From NCBI GenBank assembly GCA_016165875.1, contig JABBOT010000014.1, forward strand, positions 9,471,489 to 9,535,488: a stretch of 64,000 nucleotides of DNA, written 5' to 3'. Below are positions 11,848 through 24,272 of this stretch, piece after piece. The translations under genes and the position numbers were made by a program. Each line of letters opens with the position of its first letter. Positions within the stretch are counted from its first letter, which is position 1. The notes under the pieces are model-generated. The model did no database searches, was not told the DNA's origin, and worked only from the letters and a program-made list of their open reading frames with translations. This DNA is from Acanthopleura granulata. Lineage: Eukaryota > Mollusca > Polyplacophora > Chitonida > Chitonidae.

Positions 11848-13387
11848 AGAAACTGATTGCTGCCCAATTTGCAGCAAGGAGTTCCACATTTCTAGGGGTT
11901 GCAGTTCATGCACCAGGATGTGGAGTAGGAAAAAGTGTGGCTGAGGCGGAAGATTGTTATAGGCAAGTTTTCTTAATGTATGGTCTTTTAAAACAGCTGA
12001 ACCTATTTTAACTATTCAAATTCTACACTGCACTCAGCCTTGTGATCTCGCAAGATCATCATAGCATCTGATAATTGGGACACTTACTCAGATTCATTAA
12101 TGTATTGATGTCAGTGCCTTACTTACCAGTGTTTATTTATATTATAGCAGCTAGTGTATTACTATGTCTCTACGAAACCCAATCTTCTCGACAAGTTACG
12201 CTGAACTTCCCTGTAAAATGCCATTGGGAATAGCAAGAGCAAGGATCTCATTACTTGAGAGGGTACGCTGGTCATTAGGCGACCGCCTTAGGCCACTCAG
12301 CCCACCCCACCCCACCCCTTCACCCTTTAATATTACATCTGTCTACAGTATATATAAACTGACTTATTGCTGTTAAGTATAACCGCCCCCATTAAATGCC
12401 TTATCAAAAACAGTGGCAACTTTTTCAGTTTTTAAGCAAGATTTATAGTGTATGTAAGAGTGTACGTAAATGATGTTATAGAACACCAAATGTTTTTGAT
12501 CGTGCATTTCAGTGACAGCACGTAATCAAAACACGCCTGTCCCTTTAATTTTCAACCTAGTTTGCAAACAGTCCTTGGGTATGTGAGGAATAAAAATGAT
12601 GTATATAAGAGGATGTACAATCTTTAGCATCATACTAATTTAATTTAATTTGTATGCGTATACGTCATATCCACAGAAGCTTGAAAGAAAACTTAAAGCA
12701 GATAGCCCTCAAACTGAAGGACATAGAGCCGTGGAAAGTGGCTGTCGGAAATGGGGCCTTCAACGAGACAGCTGTGGATCAGCTCAGCTCATGTACTGAA
12801 GAGCATTGGCACCGTCGTATCAAAATTCAGTTTATTGGAGAGGAAGGAATAGACTTGGGCGGTTTGAGTAGAGAATTTTTCACATTACTATCCAGGAGCA
12901 CAACCACATTTGAGGTAGTAGCTTTACCCTGAATGCTACATTACGGATAAGAAATATTACCTGATAATGGGGAAGGCTACCGCCCTGGCTTTGATTACTG
13001 GACACCCAGGCCCTCGGTGCTTTGACCCCGTCATCACAGAGTATTTGTTGACAGGGAAAGAGTATGACTGACCGAATCAGTATACCTGACCTTGGGCGTC
13101 AGGACGTCATTGTTGCTCTACAAGGCGTAAAGTTTTGTACATGTATGAGGTGTTTAGTACTTATCGTGTCCATGCCACTGAAATGACACTGTCTATATAT
13201 TATATATACAGCTTTATTTGTTCATTTGCGAAGAAGGACATTGTATTGACCAGATCATGTATCTGTTTGAACATAACATTAAATTAATGGAAGCCAAACT
13301 TCATGAGCTAGCAACTTCATATTTGTTAGTGGTGTCCATTCAAAACTGAACTGGATTTCTGTTGTAAATGGAGTTGTTTCAATTATA

Positions 13388-13645
13388 ATATGGGGACCAA
13401 AGTGACTGAGTTGTATAAGGTCTTCGTGTACTGCCAACTGTAGCCTGTCACATGAGGTCAGGGCTTGAATCCAACTTTCGGTGTGTTCCCCTGACTTTTC
13501 ATGGGACAGCCTGCTAGTGTAGTGAGCATGCAGAGAAGCATGGGTTTCCACTGGGTTTGGCGCCCACACTGTAACAAACTGGCATCACTGTCATAGAGGG
13601 AAAATGCCGTCAAGAACAGTGTTAAACCCAAGTTAACCAACCAAT
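13388..13645 (+). mobile_element. Second SINE-like family, tRNA-type promoter
   Basis: The head contains a possible A box (TGACTGAGTTGTATAAGG) and B box (GGGCTTGAATCC). The copy ends in a CCAAGTTAACCAACCAA tail. It lies inside an intron of the HECT pseudogene. Related, older minus-strand pieces appear at 17131-17290 and 17478-17670. Confidence 0.5.
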
Positions 13646-13889
13646 TAGATTTCAGTTTCTATTGCAACTAGCCTGCAAATGGAGTTATACCTCTTGACAG
13701 AAAAAGCCTTTAAATTTGGTTTATGTGTTTTCTTCGTGATGAATTAGATTCCTCGCTCTAAACTATGGATTTCAGTAAATTACCGGTTTCTTTTGTCATC
13801 TGCAAGGTAACTGTCAAACTGTCAAAGCTCTGCCACTTAATACATCCATTTCAGATCATGATATGATCTTATATGTGTATCTGCCGAAC

Positions 13890-14154
13890 TTTTTTATTTA
13901 TTTATTTGATTGGTGTTTTACGCCATACTGAAGAATATTTCACTTATACGACGGTGGCCAGCCTTATGGTGGGAGGAAACCGGGCAGAGCCCGGGGGAAA
14001 CCCACGACCATCCGCGGTTGCTGGGAGACCTTCCCACATACGACCGGAGAGGAAGCCAGCTTGAGATGGTGTTGCTCACATCGACCGCATTGGTGGGAGG
14101 CTTCGGGTCATTGTGCTGCGATAGCGCGCTAATCGACTGAGCCACGGAGGCCCC
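13890..14154 (-). mobile_element. Complete SINE, tRNA-like head
   Basis: The best full-length copy of the main family. On the minus strand it starts GGGGCCTCCGTGGCTCAGTC (A box TGGCTCAGTCGATTAG). It continues through the core 'GCTGGCTTCCTCTCCGG', 'GGTCTCCCAGCAACC' and 'GTATAAGTGAAATATTC', and ends in (AAAT)n. Pol III transcription followed by mobilisation by a LINE partner is expected for such elements. The A box is good; the B box region (GCGGTCGATGTGAGC) is degenerate. Confidence 0.85.
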
Positions 14155-15614
14155 TCGCCCCTCCCTAACCTTTTTTTCGAAATGTGAATAGAAAGCAATA
14201 GATTTTTCCTGATATGATCTTTCTAAAGATATTTAATTTCTCTTTTCACAAAGTGAAAACTTTTTCACTTCCATTTCTTGACAGATCGAGGAAGCCAATG
14301 AGGATAACATCAATGTTGTCTATTTTAGACACACTGATTTTTTGGATGCATCTGGATTTCACCGCCAAGTTACAATGAGTAACAAACTAGAAATAGTTAA
14401 AGCAGTAAAAAAATTCTATAGCCTTGACCGTATCAAGGCACAACTTCAGCAGTTTCTTGAAGGCATATTATGTACAGTGTTTCACACTTCCCAAACACAT
14501 GTGATTTTGTTATAGGGAGTTCAAATGTAACTTAAAAATCTCATCTTAATTTATGAACAGTCATATCCACAGCGAAATATGTAATTGCTAATCGTTGCCG
14601 AAAGCTTAACAACTCATTTACTGTATTTAAAAGTTGCTGAAAGAAATCCCATGAAACCACCTTTTCTATTTTGTGGTCCAGTTTCATTTCTGGTTAATAA
14701 TAATACAGATTACATACATGTGTGTAGATGTTGTCCTGGTGATAATGCCTTTGTTTTAAAATGTTTTTAGGTCTTCAGTTGCATGGAGGTCTTGACAAAT
14801 TCACAAGAAAGGAGAGTTTTTTCCTACTTATTGACAGGTTATCATCAGACTTTCTTCTTGATTTCTCTACATCCTGCTACTCGAACGGGAAGAGTGAGAA
14901 AGAGGAAGAGGAGGAAGTTGTTATGTACAACTTCAACAAGCTCTTGATGAAAACTGAGAGTAAGTTTTTCTCAACTATAGTGATGTACAGAAAAGCATTT
15001 CATTTTGAGAATCTTGCAAAATTCTTTCAATGCCACTACATCACCCTTCTTTCAGAATTTCACCCCTGCTTTGGAAACCCAGGGTCAGACTGATATGCTA
15101 TGTGCCACATTTGGATCGGTGTGTTTTGTTCATTACCATTTATTATGTTTTATGATTATGATTGGTGCCTGGTTGGTTTTCTCTTCCCATCTGTTCAAAG
15201 TGGCTGAGGTGTTGGGTTTGTTTCCGAAATGTGCAAATAGCGTTATGGTGCGAAGGCAAATTTGAGGAGTTCTTGAGAAGTTGAGAAAATTTAAGCAGAT
15301 TTCAAATTAATTATCTTCTGTTTGCGTTGTCCTTTGTTGTTTTTTTTTTTCAGAATATCTGATCTCTGCCTGGATATACAAGTTACTCTAACAATGACCC
15401 ATGTTGTGCAGGCCCTACTTGGGAGTACGCAGCCTCCAACTGACGTGGAGTCTGGCCTTATCTTATTTGACCATATATCAAATAATCACTCCACTATTGA
15501 CACCTGTGCCCCAGTATTACCTTTTCGATTACAAAATCAGTTGAAGTGTATGAAAAGTTTGAAGAAGCTTTCATTGCCATCATTATAGGGACAGATGGTT
15601 TTGGGGTGGCTTAA

Positions 15615-17130
15615 TTGAATTGGTCAGCCTAACCAAACTTTTTTTGTATTATCGACTGGATACACTTCAGGATAAGTGACTAGGGCACATGCTGTGTCAA
15701 AGTAAAAGCCAGAAAAAAGGAAGCAAAAAAAATAAATAATAATAAAAAATACGACTTTTCCTGAATAGTCCAACTTGGTTTTCAGTTGATCATTACTGAT
15801 AAATTCGGTATAATTTTACATACAAAATTGTGCATGATTAATGGTAATTATTGTAAGGGCTGTCAACGCAATTCCTCAAAGATATTATGCCAAGGACATT
15901 TCACTCCCCTTTAATCAATCAAAGCATGATTTGGAATGGATCTTCCTGTCTGCACTTCTGTTTCTTTCACTAGCTAGAAGTTTTTGTTTTTGAGATTTAC
16001 TGTCTTTGCCCATACAAGTTTGTATTTTACATTACCATAGATGTAAGGAATACGTTGTTATAATCCTCTTATGTTTGACAATTTTTTTTTTATCATTATT
16101 CTAGCCCAGCGGAAAAGCGATACCACGTGAGTTCATTGGTATGCACACAGCGCTCTTCAGGGTGGAGGTAAAATAAGCCTTTTTCGCCAGACATACGCTC
16201 GTGTACATGATAGCCAGAGGTTGTTGATGTCAGACGGCGTGTGAACTTTCGGAACCTTTCCCGGTGAATATCGTGTGGTTGGCCTTGTGATAAAAGTGAT
16301 GCTCACTGATGGGTTTTCTTTTTGGAGGTAACCGAACGTTGAGAAAATAAATCCAACCTGGAGTGAGACTCTGGCTTGGACTGTGTTTTCTTTTCACTTA
16401 TCTGATGCCGTAGGGCCCTCAGAGCGAGCCTACCGGGAACCGTGAAATTCGTCCTCGTCCCTGCCCACAGACGCGTTCAGGATTTAAAAGTGACGGTTCA
16501 ACACTGACATTTCGCATACTAGATACACCTTAAATTACATGATTGTATAAATCAACCATAGAATTCGTCCGAGCCTGGGTTACATTATGTTGATCATTTC
16601 CTTTTCAGTAGTATAAAAACCACTGCTTTTGATGATGACCTTTTCCATTATTTTCAGTCCAGCCCAGGCCAGATTTTGAAAATGTTTTAAAGCAATAAAA
16701 CAGCACTTTATTATATTTTCAAAATTTTGACTAAAGATTAACCTCGATCTATAGAATATATTCATAGGCAGTCATAAGAAGTTATTGTGTGTTGAATAAA
16801 ATTTTGTTGGAGGAACTTTTTTTCTTTATTCTGCTTCTTAAACAGCAAAATATCTTTCTACAACATATTCTTTCAGTATGTTCTTTCAAAATATTCTACT
16901 TCAGATACCATTGTCATATAAATGTAAGTCACAAGAACAAGTCCAAAAGCTATCTGTAAAGTGCAATATTTTTGGCAAAAAGTTTATTTATATGTACCGG
17001 TATTTGCTTCTCTCCCTGAGTTTTACCTCTGATAGATGTTGTGTATCAAGGTGGGAGTGTAAGAAACTACACAATCGCCACTAGAGAACTAAGGAGATCT
17101 CCTTTGTAGAACTGTATCCAAGGGCAGTGA
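15615..17130. other. Intergenic, nothing recognised
   Basis: AT-rich sequence with A- and T-runs (for example 15716-15750). No domain-bearing frame, RNA gene or known repeat was recognised. The stretch 16090-16450 is less AT-rich than its surroundings and might be a decayed exon or repeat, but no frame gives a readable motif. Confidence 0.4.
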
Positions 17131-17290
17131 GTTGGTTGGTTGATTGAGGTTTAACGCCATACTTTGCAGTATTTTGGCTCTGTTACATTGGGAGGAAACG
17201 GCAAATTTTGGAGGAAATTTACCCATGTCTCTCAGGCCAGCTACATCCTCAATAAATCACATGTCGTGAGCCAGATTGGTGATAGGTTAC
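17131..17290 (-). mobile_element. Old SINE-like fragment
   Basis: The plus strand shows 'GTTGGTTGGTTGATTGAGGTTTAACGCC' then 'GGGAGGAAACGGCAAATTTTG', the mirror image of the tail and body of the 13388-13645 family. It is strongly diverged. Confidence 0.4.
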
Positions 17291-17298
17291 AGTGATAG

Positions 17299-17395
17299 AT
17301 TTATTTGTTCATTAGATTGCTGTTTTACACCGTACTGAATAATATTTCACTTACATGACGGCAGCCAGCATAATGGTGGGAGGAAATTGCAGACC
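17299..17395 (-). mobile_element. Main-family SINE fragment
   Basis: Minus-strand SINE body with the conserved 'ATGTAAGTGAAATATTATTC' and 'CACCATTATGCTGGCTGCCG' segments and a TTTATTTG tail on the plus strand. The head half is missing. Confidence 0.65.
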
Positions 17396-17477
17396 ATGAG
17401 TTAGATGAAGGAAGAGTGTTATCTAAAGGCTACGATGCTGCCATCAGCTTCATGAGTGGAAGAAGTAAACCGAAACC

Positions 17478-17670
17478 TTTGGTATGGGTTTATTCGGGTT
17501 TAATGCCGTAATTAGCATTATTTCAGTTATTTGATGGAGATGCCAGTGTATTACAGTGGGAGGAAACTGGGCAGCGTTCGGCCAGCTACATTGACAGGCT
17601 GTCTCACATAATGCCAGGGAGAACATGGCATGAGTCGGATTTGAGCTTGTAACCTCATTGGTGAGAGACA
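17478..17670 (-). mobile_element. Old SINE-like fragment
   Basis: The plus strand shows 'GGTTTATTCGGGTTTAATGCCG' then 'ACAGTGGGAGGAAACTGGGCAG' and ends near 'GAGCTTGTAACCTCATTGGTGAGAG', the complement of a tRNA-type B box and head. It is related to the 13388-13645 copy. Confidence 0.4.
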
Positions 17671-18443
17671 ACAGTTATACGGATTGCTATAGAACACTCG
17701 GCCAGTAGACAGTTTGGCCATCAAATTATCAACAAAGATCCAACAAAAGATCGCAAACTAATTTCACAACGACCAGACATGTTCCATTATAAATACATAC
17801 GTTGGACAATTTTCATCAAATCGAAGGCTTTGGTGTTAGTTTATTGCTGTATGTTGCCAGATGATACCAGTCATTTACTGGTGCATGATTGAGTAACAAT
17901 TTCATGACCGAGTAAGTTACTGTCAATTTCATGGTATTCTCATTAATGTTTACTATCAGGACAAAGCCATAGTGAACTCGAACTCACAAAAACAAGTCAT
18001 TTCTAGCAAATGTAATTCTGCCCTACTAGCAGTAGGCCTACTTAGTGGTCACAGATAGTAAACGAATATTCGCCCCAGCAGATAGTAAACAGCACTGGAT
18101 GGCCCGTTGGAAAGATGCCATGTAGGAACGTATACAAATCTTAAGTATTAAGACAATACATTAAGGCTGTGGCGACATCTTCCTGAAAGGCAATGATGTT
18201 GTCCTTTAATCTCTCTTACAGGGCAACAGTAATACATTGGATTTGAACCCTGTGTATACATAATGAGTCTGGTACAGCAGACTAGCATACAGAAAATGTG
18301 GCTTTGATTATTAGCCCATAGCCGATAACAACAGACAGAATGAATACATCCTTGGAAGATATACTGCCGTTTCCATGGATAGGTCTTTGAAATGGCCACT
18401 CTCATTTAATTTACATACGAAACTTCCTCGCACTAAACAGTGC
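17671..18443. other. Intergenic, nothing recognised
   Basis: No coding frame or repeat recognised. The short open frame at 18148-18405 has no motif. The right edge abuts the truncated end of a Nimbus copy. Confidence 0.4.
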
Positions 18444-21400
18444 GGTATAAAAGATAATTTCTTGTAACCTCTAAAGATTTATTTTTGCCAACAATCTTCA
18501 CTGGTTCACCGCTAAATTACTACAAAAATGCATACCGAAGGTTTTAGTCGTAGAAAATCTAAACCCGTTGGCACCTACCCATTTCTCGATCTTATTGAGA
18601 CAAGGCTACACTTGCCGATGCTATTCATATTTTTAACACGATAGCATATAAATCAGGTATATGTAAAGAACCCTCTGTGCCAGATGTTAATGTTTTAGCC
18701 AAGCTATCAATTTTTATCCTGAACAGTGTTGCTGAAAGAATACTGCCCTGGGGCACACCCATCTCTTCCTCACGAGAGTCAGAAAGAGTGGACTCCACTC
18801 GTACCTTAAACTGACGATCAGATAAAAATTGACATCTAATTAGAGGTTGTGAAAGTTGTCTTGTAAGATCGAATAATATCGACACCACTTGTCCATTGTT
18901 AATAAAACCATTACGAATAAAAGTGTCAAATCGAACATGGCGATCTAATGTAGATCGACCGTGATGAAAACCACACTGAATATTAGATAAAAGCTTCCTG
19001 GTTCCAAGAAACCAAACAAGTCTATAGTTCATGGTCTGTTCCATAGCCTTACAGACGCAACTGGTAAGAGCTAAGGGACGGTAATTACTTGGATCAGTAT
19101 GATACTTTCCGGGTGTAGGGACGGGGATGATGCAACTATCCGAAATACAAAAAAAATCCAAATCTCATTACGTATGTCCAAGAGTGTCTCTTGTGGTTCA
19201 TATGGTAAATGGTTCAGAGGCCTATAAGCTATATTATCTGGGCCGCACACAGTACCGTGTGCCTTTTTCAGAGAAGTCTTAAGCTCTTCAATTAAAAAAG
19301 GACGATTATAATTTTCTAAATTCTTAGAAGAAAAGGGCAATTTAATTTTCTTCTTCTGCTTTTTAATGTGCTGAGATTCTGGGAATAATTCTCGAATGAA
19401 AATTTCTGAGATATTGTTTCAGCTATTTTATTGACTATATCATGTGGTGAAGTGAATAAATTATCACCATCCTTTAAATGCTGAATTTTGCCTTTATTGT
19501 TTTTGCCCTTATGTTTCTGAACCATGTCCCAGACCTTAAGCATGGGTGTTTTTAACGTAATGCCTGAAACAAAGTTGCGCCAACAAGATCGTCTCTTGGA
19601 CTTAATTAATCGACGAGCCTTTGATCTAAATATACAAACCTGGTTTACGTTATCATTACTGAAACAATGATAAACATTTCACTCGGCCTTTTGACGGTCC
19701 TTAATGGCCTTAACAGTCATTGTCATCCTAGGGTTGATTTCTGGGTTTTGGATTTGTCCAGGTTTTAGGTATGGTTCTATCGGCTGCTGTTAATATAAGT
19801 TCATTAAATTTTAGCAAAGGATCATCTGCAACATTGAAATTCTCTGGAGTGATGTCAGTCTCACAGAACATCTCAAATGCGATCCAATCTGCTTTATCGA
19901 AGTTCCACCTAGCTACACCTTCTAAGGAATTAGAAGTGAGATGCTCTTGGGCAATAGGAAAATAGTCACTACCACAAAGATCGTCAAGCACCTTCCAGGA
20001 AAAATCAGGGAGAAGTGATGGATCAGTGATATTGAGACCGATAGCAGAATATGAACCATTGCCTGGATGTAAATAGGTAATATAACCATCATAAAAATAA
20101 CACAGTTCAACGTTTGATAAAAAATCTCGCAATGTTTTGCTTTTATTATTACTTCGCATAGGGGATTATGGGCATTAAAATCCCCTATAATTATGAAAGA
20201 GGTTGGCATTTGTTCTTTCAAATTATGCAAATGCGAAAATGACAATGAAGAATGAGGAGGAACATAAAATGAAGTGATAGTTTCCGACAAAGAAACACGG
20301 GCGGCCACAGTCTGAAACTCAGTAACGAGAGCAACACGGTTATGAATTATATTATTATTCCCGAAGATAGAGAGATAAGAGGACCTGCCATAGGCTCGCT
20401 CTTCCTCGTTAGAATAAGTGCTATAAAGTTTATAATTTTTAAGAAATATTTTATCTTTGCCACATGTTTTCAGGCGAGCTTCCTGAAAGCAAAGGGCAAC
20501 TTGATTTAAATATTGGACTAGCTATGTTATTTCAATAAAATTAACCTTAAGACCCCGGCAATTCCACGGTATAATTTTGCCTAAGGAAGACATTATGGAG
20601 GAAGGCGCACCGGGTACTTCGTCTGATGCGTGGACGACCTTTTCTGGGAGATCTCTCGGGTGCAGATGATGTATCCATCACCTCTGCACTGCTGAAGGAT
20701 CAACGTCCTCCAATGGTCCAAACTTAATAAACGTTTGGATAGTGTACCTAGTGGCCGTTGAGGGAGTTTTTGTAGGGGAATTTTAGGAGTCCTACCAGAG
20801 GTATGTTTATTACTCGCTGAATAAGATTCAACGGGTTTACAGGATTCTGACTTATTTTGACCCATTTTCCGCTCACATTATGAAGAGGTATCAGATTCAG
20901 GTAGAGTAACAGGTTTTTCAATAAGGTTTGTGTCGGTTTGTGATGATGGGCTGGCTCTGTTATTTACGGGTTTTGTTACCAATTTCTGTGGCCGTTTTGT
21001 TCCAGTAGGCCAAATAAAAATGTCTGGATCCCCGCTGAAACAAAGGATTTCTTGACAGCAATGGCATGTATAGGTTCAGTGAAGCCATCCGTGACAGAGA
21101 CGAGACGCTTAGCTTCTTGATATGAGATATTACTTTTACGTTTTAATATTATGATTTGTTTTTCTTTTTTGAACATAAGGCAGCCCTTGGAAGAGGCCAT
21201 GAGAGCTCCGCTGTAATTGAAACAGGTTATTATGTTGCTGCAGCCAAACCCCTCGTGACCACACCTAAAGCAGACCAGTTTGTTGCAGTATTACCCCCTG
21301 CCATGGCCACACCTCTGGCAGGAGAAACACCTGGTCGGGTTAAGTATAAATAATTCCACCCGAACACTATACGATCCGATAAAGATAGATGTTGGGATGG

Positions 21401-22027
21401 AAAATTTATTAAGTGTTAAGGGACATGTATTAGTTTTAATCACATTTTCATCTTTTTTAATTACGAACCGTTTTACATTTATTATTCCCTGCTCCTTAAA
21501 TTCTTCTGTTATTTTTTCTTGTCATGTGATCATGGTCTCTGTCACGGATTGTGCCGTGAGAGCAGTTTAAGGTTTTACGCGGTGCGCAAAAATCTGCCTG
21601 TTCTCTAATGTTTTAAATTTTCAATAAGTTAATATACTGTTGTTTTCTGAAGAACTGTAACAATATATGGTGCCACTGTTTACTTCTTTTATTTTGCGTT
21701 AACGTTCCAGCAGTAGTTTGTAAGTTTTTTTTTTTTCAACACAAAAGGATAAATTTTCATTCACCCTTAGTCTTCAGTTTTATTGGATATCACTAAGCTT
21801 GCAGGAAAGTAATTATTTCCTTCTTCAATATCTGGTAATACCTCATTTTTTGATTTTTTTACCCATGTCTGTTGAAGGTTGCGAGAAAGATATAAAATAT
21901 TAGAAGTAAGTGAGTGAGACGACGACATAACGAAACGATCTTATAATTCATAGCGCCGTGTCCGCCCCGGAGTGCCACTATCTGTGTGACGAAATTCTTC
22001 CTGCGAGTAACCAGTAGAAAGAGAGAC
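18444..22027 (-). mobile_element. Nimbus LINE copy, second subfamily, 3'-truncated and dead
   Basis: On the minus strand the copy runs from the 5' UTR/ORF1 start (around 21910-22027, matching 31070-31190 reversed) through ORF1 (zinc knuckles near 21170-21330). It crosses the overlapping stop/start TAATG at about 20591-20595 and continues into ORF2 (APE endonuclease 19730-20590, RT 18640-19350). It stops at 18444 just after the RT domain, so RNase H and the tail are missing. RT pieces such as GVPQGS are readable, but the YVDD region reads with changes (LYAIV). Many stops and frameshifts separate the segments. ORF1 differs clearly from that of the intact element at 45.8-47.2 kb, supporting a separate subfamily. 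Confidence 0.8.
18625..20593 (-). pseudogene. Nimbus ORF2 remnant (endonuclease and RT)
   Basis: Frames at 19922-20308 and 19728-20159 cover the APE-type endonuclease (IIGDFNAHNPL; SDYFPI where active copies have SDHFPI). Frames at 19071-19340 and 18625-19161 cover the RT (YRPLALTSCVCK, FDL, GVPQGSILS). The coding sequence is broken into at least five pieces. No RNase H remains because the copy is cut at 18444. Confidence 0.75.
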
Positions 22028-22256
22028 GAGAGCTATTGCAGCGCAATGACCCAGAAAGCCTCCCACCAATGCGGTCGCTGTGAGTTCAAATCCAGCCCAT
22101 ACTGGCTTCCTCTCCGGCCGCACGTGAGAAGGTCTGCCAGCAACCTGCGGATGGTCGTGAGTTTCCGCCGGGCTTTGACCGGTTTCCTCCCACCATAATG
22201 CTGGCCGCCGTCCTATAAGTGAAATATTCTTCAGTACGGCGTAAAACACCAATCAG
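22028..22256 (+). mobile_element. SINE with readable B box
   Basis: Plus-strand copy starting near the middle of the tRNA head (GAGAGCTATTGCAGCGCAATG). It shows the B box GAGTTCAAATCC at about 22081-22092, then the core GGCTTCCTCTCCGGCCG, CCATAATGCTGGCCGCCG and GTGAAATATTCTTCAGTACG. It inserted at or into the 5' edge of the neighbouring Nimbus copy. Confidence 0.8.
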
Positions 22257-22424
22257 GTCTATTCTAATAACTTAGAAACAGCCCACTCGATTGACCCTAC
22301 AGCCACCACCTAGACATCCGAGCATCTCACTAAAAACATCCTACACTGCAAGTAGTAAATTTATACTATAGCGGAATATGTGAAGGATGATATTTGGACA
22401 TCTGTACTGGCGTTACCAGCCGAT

Positions 22425-22608
22425 TGATTGCAGCGGGCCCTCCGACTGACTTCCTCTCCGGTCGTACGTTGGAAGGTCTGCCAGCAACCTGTGGATGGTC
22501 GTGGGTTTCTCTCGGGCTTTGCCTGGTTTCCGCTCACCATAATGCTGGCCGCCGACGTATAAGTGAATATTCTTGAGCAAGGCATAAACCACTAATTAAA
22601 TAAATGAA
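22425..22608 (+). mobile_element. SINE fragment
   Basis: Plus-strand core: GACTTCCTCTCCGGTCGTAC, GGTCTGCCAGCAACCTG, ACCATAATGCTGGCCGCCG, ending in TTAAATAAATGAATC. The head is replaced by 'CCAGCCGATTGATTGCAGCG', the same word found in Nimbus 5' UTRs (for example 47500-47520), so the two families may have recombined here or share a head. Confidence 0.7.
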
Positions 22609-22760
22609 TCAAGACATACATTGGGTCAGACTTGCCTTATATATATGTTTTAGCCACCTTTTCGCTCCACTTCAAACTTGAGACTACACAATCGTAGGTG
22701 ATTTCCTCACCACATCTTATAAGGGAGAAAGAGAACAAACATAGGAGTGGGTATCCGATC

Positions 22761-23608
22761 AATGAATGAGGGAAGGAACGATTTTGGCTTAATGCCACAT
22801 TGGCAACATTTCAGCCATATCGTGGCGAGAACATGTTGAAATCAGGAAGCCTTGAAGTTTTCGACATGATCTGATGAACATTCAAAATTTAAAGGAAAAC
22901 AGACGAAGATTTTTTAAAACCAGTAAAAAAATGGTTAGTTAAAAGTCGAAAGCCACAGTTGTTTGGTATATTGTACAATAAAATATATATATAAACTATA
23001 TTCTATTATACAGGCCAACAGCCTTCAAAAAAATAATTACACCATCCCCAGCGACGCTGTTAAATAAGTCAAATATAGAGTTAACTGTGCAGAATCTTTG
23101 TCGAATATGAGCAAAGTCCACGCCGTCAACAAGGAGAAGTGTGTATATATATATATAAACTATATTCTATTATACAGTCCAACAGCCTTCAAAAAATAAT
23201 TACACCATCCCCAGCGACGCTGTTAAATAAGTCAAATATAGAGTTAACTGTGTAGAATCTTTGTCGAATATGAGCAAAGTCCACGCAGTCAACAAGGACA
23301 CGTTTGATATCATATTGCGCATCACATCCAACACACTCGGGAGCACTGCTCCTATCCAGGATAAAATTGTGTGTTAGACGAGAATGCCCAACACGGTAGC
23401 TTGTTAAAACGACTTGGTCTCTACGAGACACACCAAAACTATAAGAGTCATAGCCTATGACACGGTGAATGGCATGCAGTTTGTTATCGGCGACAAATAT
23501 ATTTAAGAATATTAGATTTAAAATCAGTATAAGGAATTTTAATCTTAGATATGGGTTTATTACAAGAAGCTTTTGCGTCCCTGTCTACGACTATGTTTCC
23601 ATGAATAC
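22761..23608 (-). mobile_element. 5'-truncated Nimbus copy with internal tandem duplication
   Basis: Minus-strand 3' end: degenerate TTCA tail at 22761, 3' UTR, then the end of ORF2 with the zinc-like C-x2-C...H...C segment (SAPECVGCDAQYDIKRVLVDC at 23310-23345). A 164-base stretch covering the last codons is duplicated in tandem (first copy from about 22985, second from about 23149). The copy is cut at 23608 where a plus-strand Nimbus 5' end begins. Confidence 0.8.
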
Positions 23609-24272
23609 CATCCCCCGTGGGGTTCCCGGGAATAAAAAGGATAGGGCCCCAGTTCTCTAGGCAAGCTTGTCGTACGAGGCGACTAACCTAGGGCTCTCCC
23701 GTGTGGTTCCGGTGAATAGAATAGTTCCACAGCCTCCCCGGGCTTGTCGTACAAGGCGACTAAAAGGGGCAACCTGTTTGCCGTGGGTTGCGACCCGTGA
23801 TGGGGGAGGACGGGATCCTGGTGGCTGAGGGCGGGTTGATCTTGCGAGATCTTCACGCCCAACACTCCACTTCGGCCCTTACTTCTCCAAAGACGGGCGG
23901 TCGGATGGCCCGCTCCGATCAATCGGCAGGTGACGTCTGCCTCTACGTGGTTCCAAAATTTCTGTATATATATAACACTCTTTACAGAACAAATGATTTT
24001 TCTCAAATTTCGTTCGTGGAATTGCGCTTGAGGCGGTGGCTGTAGGGTCACTCAAGTAGTTCGTGTCTAATGTGCAACCCTCCTTCATTGGGTGGGTAAT
24101 GGAGGAGCTAGGGTGGGGAATGGGGTGTGCATATTAAGGCCATCTATTTGAGTATACCCCATGTGGAACCCTTGGTGTCTTTCCTGCTGGGTATCCCCAG
24201 GTTCAGGCATCGCCCTTGTTGGCACTTCGTGGTGGGTGGGGAACACGTGGGGTGAATTCCTAATTACTTATT

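Larger units (their letters stand above)
11848..15614 (+). pseudogene. HECT-type E3 ubiquitin ligase pseudogene (G2E3-like)
   Basis: HECT ligases pass ubiquitin through a cysteine to substrates. Recognisable exon pieces are 11848-11962, 12677-13069, 14285-14466, 14771-14959 and 15354-15614, mostly with plausible splice sites (the first donor is a GC type). Piece 1 has CPIC...HAPGC in two frames, like a UBZ-type C2HC zinc finger. Piece 2 has IKIQFIGEEGIDLGGLSREF, a hallmark of the HECT start, and YYLIMGKATALAL...GPRCF in a different frame. Pieces 3-4 carry MSNKLEIVKAVKKFY and an EEEEEVVMYNF segment typical of mollusc G2E3-like proteins. The last piece ends F-E-E-A-F...GTDGFG, the usual HECT C-terminus, reached only after a frame change near 15535. 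At least four frame changes (zinc finger, near 12912, near 12935, near 15535) and no intact reading through make it a pseudogene that kept its introns. Base-call errors are the alternative. Confidence 0.65.

Noticed and set aside
18148..18405. 85-aa Cys-rich minus-strand ORF
   Set aside because: Cysteines are not in a recognisable spacing, there is no signal peptide and the surrounding DNA is non-coding.
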